Origin: CAYNJG01 sp964397295
Lineage (GTDB): Bacteria > Planctomycetota > Planctomycetia > Pirellulales > Pirellulaceae
Length of the DNA: 64,000 bases
Direction of reading: 5' to 3'
Assembly: GCA_964397295.1 (NCBI GenBank)
Contig: CAYNJG010000007.1
Coordinates: 1 to 64,000 of the forward strand
Every line of letters begins with the position of its first letter. Positions within the stretch are counted from its first letter, which is position 1. The position numbers and the translations under genes were made by a program. The notes under the pieces were generated by a model. The model ran no database searches. It saw nothing but the letters and a program-made list of their open reading frames with translations, and was not told where the DNA came from. This document shows positions 60,661-64,000 of this stretch, one piece after another.

Positions 60661-61932
60661 CTATTGGGTGATCAGCTGCCAGACGCCGTGAATAGCCATC
60701 AGCGATGTCACGATGGAAAACAGCAAGATCGCAAAGAGAATGATATTGGTTGCAAGCGAATGTTTGTGTTCGCCCATCAGGTCGCGCCGGTTGCCTAAAT
60801 AAAGAATGCAACCGACGGTCGCGGGCAAAATCACCGACTGGAACGCCTGCGAAGCAATCATCACGAAGACTGGCCGGGCCTTGAAAATGGGCACGACCAA
60901 TCCAAGAAGCGAGATGAGCAGCACCATGACTCGGTACTTCGGAAGAGTCATGTCCCGCTTCGACTGGTTGTAGTCGCAAAGGAGCCAAGGCAACATCAGA
61001 ACATTCGGAAACTGTGAAGAGACTCCAGCAGCGACAATACCAACCGCGAACAAGGACGTGGCCATTGCACCCACGAGTGGCTCCAGCAGTTCGATCATCT
61101 GCGATGCATGGGTTAATACCTCCCCTTCCGCATGCAAAGCACCCGCCGCCGATGCCATTATCGAGCCGCTAATCACGAACATCATAACGGTCGACACGAT
61201 CGCGTCGTTTCGTTGATGTTTCATGTCATCGATCGTCCACCCGGCTTCTTTGACGAGCGTCGTCCGAATGATAAATAGTCCCGAAAACACCGTTGTGCCA
61301 ACCATCGAAGCGATGACGAGGTAGGGACTTTCTCCCTGGCCAGCCGAAACCTCCGGAAGATTGGGCACCAACCCTTTTAAAACTTCGACCGGTGGCGGCA
61401 TCATGATGAAAAAGTTAAGCAGAAAGCACACAGACATGATGGCCACGATCACGGCTAAGCTGCGTTCGAAGACTTTCGTCTCACCCATCCAAAAAATGAA
61501 ATAAACCAACGCAACAAAAAACGCGGCAAAGTAAATCGGAGCGATGCCCCCATCCACCATCGTCTTCGACCATTCAAAACAAACATCGGCGACGATCCCC
61601 ATCACGCCCATCACACTTCCGCTTACGCCCGCCGTTAGCGCAGCGATAAAGTAGATTCCGATTGCCGGATGAATGTGTTTGCGGAATGCCTGCAAAGCCG
61701 TCTCGCCCGTCACCAACGTGTAGCGGCTATAGACGCTGATCATAAAGAAGGTCGCTAAACAAGAAGCAACGATCGTCCACAACAAAGACATGCCATAGTT
61801 AGCGCCCGCCTTTGCCATCGACGTCACGCTACCCGTGCCTATGTTGAAACCCAACAGAAAAATCCCAGGCAAAAACAGGCTCAACGTTTTCGCGAACTTA
61901 CTGAAAAATGAGGGCGGAGATTCTTCTTGCAT
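60661..61932 (-). CDS. NRAMP-family divalent metal transporter
   Basis: The 423-residue polytopic protein has about 11 membrane helices. Helix 1 carries FLLGFNIGTGSVTSMAKAG instead of the usual DPGN metal motif: the conserved Asp is replaced (NIGTGS). The helix 6 region has ASMVGTTVFSGLF rather than a metal-binding MPH. Both metal motifs therefore deviate, as in NRAMP-related transporters of unclear substrate. I would not predict manganese or iron uptake. It is likely co-transcribed with the isomerase that follows. Confidence 0.82.
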   Translation of the reverse strand: MQEESPPSFFSKFAKTLSLFLPGIFLLGFNIGTGSVTSMAKAGANYGMSLLWTIVASCLATFFMISVYSRYTLVTGETALQAFRKHIHPAIGIYFIAALTAGVSGSVMGVMGIVADVCFEWSKTMVDGGIAPIYFAAFFVALVYFIFWMGETKVFERSLAVIVAIMSVCFLLNFFIMMPPPVEVLKGLVPNLPEVSAGQGESPYLVIASMVGTTVFSGLFIIRTTLVKEAGWTIDDMKHQRNDAIVSTVMMFVISGSIMASAAGALHAEGEVLTHASQMIELLEPLVGAMATSLFAVGIVAAGVSSQFPNVLMLPWLLCDYNQSKRDMTLPKYRVMVLLISLLGLVVPIFKARPVFVMIASQAFQSVILPATVGCILYLGNRRDLMGEHKHSLATNIILFAILLFSIVTSLMAIHGVWQLITQ

Positions 61933-62357
61933 GTTGGTTCAGCTCAAGTCTTGTGTCGTTTAAGTCTAACACTTCGTAGGATTCTGGTCTGGGCGTGTAA
62001 GCGCGAAATTGGGACCGCTACAACGCACCAGACCATCAGCTCAGTTTTAACCAGGCACCTACCCCGGACCTTATGACTTGATATGAGCGTCTTCGAAGGA
62101 ACGCACCTTGCGCAGGCAATCGCCGCCTAACAGGCAGGTGCCGCTCGACGAAGGCGATGGCAATCTCGCGCCGAGCATCGCAGCTCTGCCGGAAGACGCC
62201 CACTGGTATCACCATCGATCGAGACCAAGTCGTAGACCTCGCTGGAAGGTTCGTTGACCATGTAGCAGGATGGACATGTCAACTTTAGAGGTGCGTGTGC
62301 GGTTGCATCCTTCGGTACGTTCGCGCAATCCGCGCAACGTTGACTCGTTGTACACGT

Positions 62358-62376
62358 ACCAGCAGGGTTTGCTGGT
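62358..62376. other. Perfect 7-bp hairpin
   Basis: ACCAGCA, loop GGGTT, TGCTGGT. It lies in the gene-poor stretch between the NRAMP and HD-GYP genes. No T run follows. Confidence 0.35.
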
Positions 62377-62439
62377 CAGCAGCCTACTATTGTGCTTAAA
62401 CAACCTTATTCGAAGCCATTTACGGATATCTATTTCACT

Positions 62440-62460
62440 CCCCGAAACGCTCTATCGGGG
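62440..62460. other. Perfect 6-bp GC-rich hairpin
   Basis: CCCCGA, nine-base loop, TCGGGG, followed by CTAG and no T run. It lies 217 bases before the HD-GYP ATG. Confidence 0.35.
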
Positions 62461-62676
62461 CTAGTCGAGTGGACTCGCCGGGTTGGATGGATGGCATCGA
62501 TTTTGCAACGATGACAGCTGCCGAATAGTTCGATTTTTTGCGGCAGACCGTGACAGACGTCCGCTTCGTAGGATACGTGTCGTATCTTTCAATGGCTAGC
62601 TAATGACTGCATGGCTACGACCAAACCATTGCCACGCCGTTTGTTAGCGCAGTTCGATTGGTGCGGGTGAACCAAA

Positions 62677-64000
62677 ATGAATTATTCCATTAGACGACGG
62701 CACGTGCTCATCTTCTTGATCGCACTTACACAAGCGATCTGCCTTTGTGTTGGCGTCATGGTGTTTTCATCATGGCTGCGATCATCGATTCGGGAAACAG
62801 TGCACGCGCAAGTCTTGGCGGACAACCTACTCGTTGCTGAACAATTGTCGCGGCTGATTGGAAGGATGAATGTCGCTGACCTGCGCGAAAACGGAGAGTC
62901 CTGGTCGGAGCTTCAAGATTCCGTACGCGCCATCCAGTTGCCGAACGATGGGTTCGTTTGCGTCGTGGATGCTACAAATGGAACGGTATTGTGCCATCCC
63001 GATCTTACTGAATCACCGACGCTTCCAGGTGAAAACCCACAGATGGTTAAGCCGGGGATGGTCAAGCCGGGAATGGTTAAGCCTCCCATGAATAAGCCTC
63101 CCATGAATAAGCCTCCCATGGTCAAACCGGGCATGAAAAAACCGCCCATGGACTCTGACGATAACACTCAGTCGCATGGCATGATCACGGACTATGGAGG
63201 CGAACTTCAGATCATTGCGGCGGCATTTCTCCCAGATCTAAACGCTCATGTTAACGTGCACCAGAAAGCCTCAGGAATAAAGCGAAACATAAACCGCATT
63301 CTACAGACCGCAGTGCCTTTTGGATTGGCGATCTCGCTTGCTTTGGTTGGTTGCACAACGGCCTTAGTGATTGGAATCATGCGGAATTACGACTACAGGC
63401 TCGCGACAATCAACGAGGGCCTAGAAGACCTCGTACAGAAAAGAACGCACTCATTGCGAAGAACACGTGATAGCGTAATCTTCGGCTTGGCCAAGTTGGC
63501 GGAGTCTCGCGACACGGATACGGGAGAGCATCTCGATCGCATTCGATTGTATGTGACCATTCTTGCCGGTCAGCTGAGCAAGACAAACCCGGAAATAGAC
63601 AACAATTACATCGAGAACCTTTCAATCGCGTCGTCGCTACATGACATCGGAAAGGTTGGCATACCCGATCAGATCTTGCTTAAGCCAGGTCACTTCTCGC
63701 CGGAAGAACGCGAGGTCATGAAGAAACATGCAGCCATCGGCGGCGAATGCCTGGAAGCAATTAGTGGGCACCTTGGAGAGGATGATTTTCTTCAGCTCGC
63801 GCGCGACATCGCTTATTTTCATCATGAGAAATGGGACGGATCTGGTTATCCATACGGTGTTGAGGGCAAAGCAATTCCAATCGCGGCGCGTATTGTGGCA
63901 CTCGCGGACGTGTACGATGCGTTGCGGTCACGTCGGCCTTATAAAGACCCAATGCCTCACGAAAAAGCGAAGTACATTATCCAACAGGGGCGTGGATCTC
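62677..64000 (+). CDS. HD-GYP sensor protein with exported domain (3' truncated)
   Basis: The frame is open from the ATG at 62677 to the window end (at least 441 residues), with the end missing. A first membrane helix (VLIFLIALTQAICLCVGVMVF, about residues 10-28) and a second near residue 225 (AISLALVGCTTALVIGIM) frame an exported sensor domain. It contains a pentapeptide repeat, MVKPG/MNKPP-type. A short coiled coil after helix 2 leads to the HD-GYP domain: SSLHDIGKVGIPD (His-Asp at residues 322-323), KKHAAIGGECL, YFHHEKWDGSGYP and ALADVYDALRSRRPY. HD-GYP domains degrade cyclic di-GMP. It is thus probably a membrane sensor of the c-di-GMP network. Confidence 0.9.
   Translation, partial: MNYSIRRRHVLIFLIALTQAICLCVGVMVFSSWLRSSIRETVHAQVLADNLLVAEQLSRLIGRMNVADLRENGESWSELQDSVRAIQLPNDGFVCVVDATNGTVLCHPDLTESPTLPGENPQMVKPGMVKPGMVKPPMNKPPMNKPPMVKPGMKKPPMDSDDNTQSHGMITDYGGELQIIAAAFLPDLNAHVNVHQKASGIKRNINRILQTAVPFGLAISLALVGCTTALVIGIMRNYDYRLATINEGLEDLVQKRTHSLRRTRDSVIFGLAKLAESRDTDTGEHLDRIRLYVTILAGQLSKTNPEIDNNYIENLSIASSLHDIGKVGIPDQILLKPGHFSPEEREVMKKHAAIGGECLEAISGHLGEDDFLQLARDIAYFHHEKWDGSGYPYGVEGKAIPIAARIVALADVYDALRSRRPYKDPMPHEKAKYIIQQGRGS
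63043..63147 (+). repeat. Seven tandem 15-bp units encoding M-x-K-P-[GP]
   Basis: The units encode MVKPG, MVKPG, MVKPP, MNKPP, MNKPP, MVKPG and MKKPP. They lie in the exported part of the HD-GYP sensor, just before the DSDDN segment. The repeat should form a flexible, positively charged, methionine-rich linker. The unit DNA is highly similar, so copy number may vary between strains. Confidence 0.85.

Larger units (their letters stand above)
61933..62676. other. Gene-poor stretch with perfect hairpins
   Basis: About 744 bases between divergent genes with no credible CDS. A part near 62090-62250 is richer in G and C than the surroundings. Two perfect inverted repeats lie at 62358-62376 and 62440-62460. 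It may contain a small structured RNA, a mobile-element scar or just regulatory DNA. I cannot decide. Confidence 0.4.

Noticed and set aside
60647..60988. Long N-terminal extension of the mannose-6-phosphate isomerase frame (up to 477 residues)
   Set aside because: It runs antisense through the NRAMP gene, is rich in Arg/His/Ser without any family similarity, and a GTG with AGGA at 60646 fits the conserved start.
62209..62464. Two 64-residue frames on opposite strands in the gap before the HD-GYP gene
   Set aside because: They overlap each other antisense, lack ribosome-binding sites and do not resemble any protein I recognise.

Overview
The window looks like a chromosomal stretch of a planctomycete, probably of the Pirellulales/Rhodopirellula type. 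This rests on gene families rather than any search. There are two very large PVC-type membrane-bound dehydrogenase/cytochrome c proteins with HEAT repeats, a DUF1559 pseudopilin, DUF1573 proteins, PQQ-like propellers with EF hands, a type II secretion locus split in the planctomycete manner, and a formylglycine-generating-enzyme-like protein. Most genes lack a strong Shine-Dalgarno sequence and several start at GTG or TTG. I see no rRNA, tRNA, CRISPR array or intact insertion sequence.

Layout. 1-3 kb: the end of an HtrA-type protease, then menD-menH (menaquinone synthesis) on the minus strand. 3.1-4.9 kb: three small plus-strand genes, including an FGE-sulfatase-like protein and a protein carrying a COQ4-type HDxxHx11E motif. 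4.9-22 kb: one minus-strand type II secretion block, reading from a giant N1-repeat protein through gspE, F, G, H, I, J, K to GspL/PilM-N-like and GspM/PilO-like genes. 22.5-31.8 kb: a plus-strand run of a secreted cysteine-rich peptide, an unknown anchored protein, a DUF1573 protein, five glycosyltransferases resembling polyprenol-phosphate-mannose enzymes (GT39-like, two GT2, GT76/PIG-V-like, GT22/PIG-B-like) and a DUF1559 pseudopilin. 32-35.3 kb: an orphan PAS histidine kinase and an ECF sigma/putative anti-sigma pair. 35.3-42 kb: a PQQ/EF-hand protein, a BON protein, a lipoprotein-like gene and the actual GspD secretin. 42-48.6 kb: a PVC cytochrome dehydrogenase, menF-ubiE and comB. 48.7-56.5 kb: housekeeping genes (glyS, proB, purF) plus a VOC protein, a dienelactone hydrolase and a second PQQ-like protein. 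56.5-64 kb: a second PVC dehydrogenase, a mannose-6-phosphate isomerase, an NRAMP transporter, a 744-base gene-poor stretch and a truncated HD-GYP sensor.

How the genes fit together. The two men loci (menD/menH and menF/ubiE, 43 kb apart) supply menaquinone. The minus-strand gsp block and the remote secretin should together form a type II secretion machine. No GspC or prepilin peptidase is visible here. The glycosyltransferase operon is the best candidate for an undescribed system: it joins bacterial relatives of GPI-anchor mannosyltransferases with dolichol-phosphate-mannose-synthase-like enzymes and exported small proteins. The mannose-6-phosphate isomerase elsewhere in the window could feed it.
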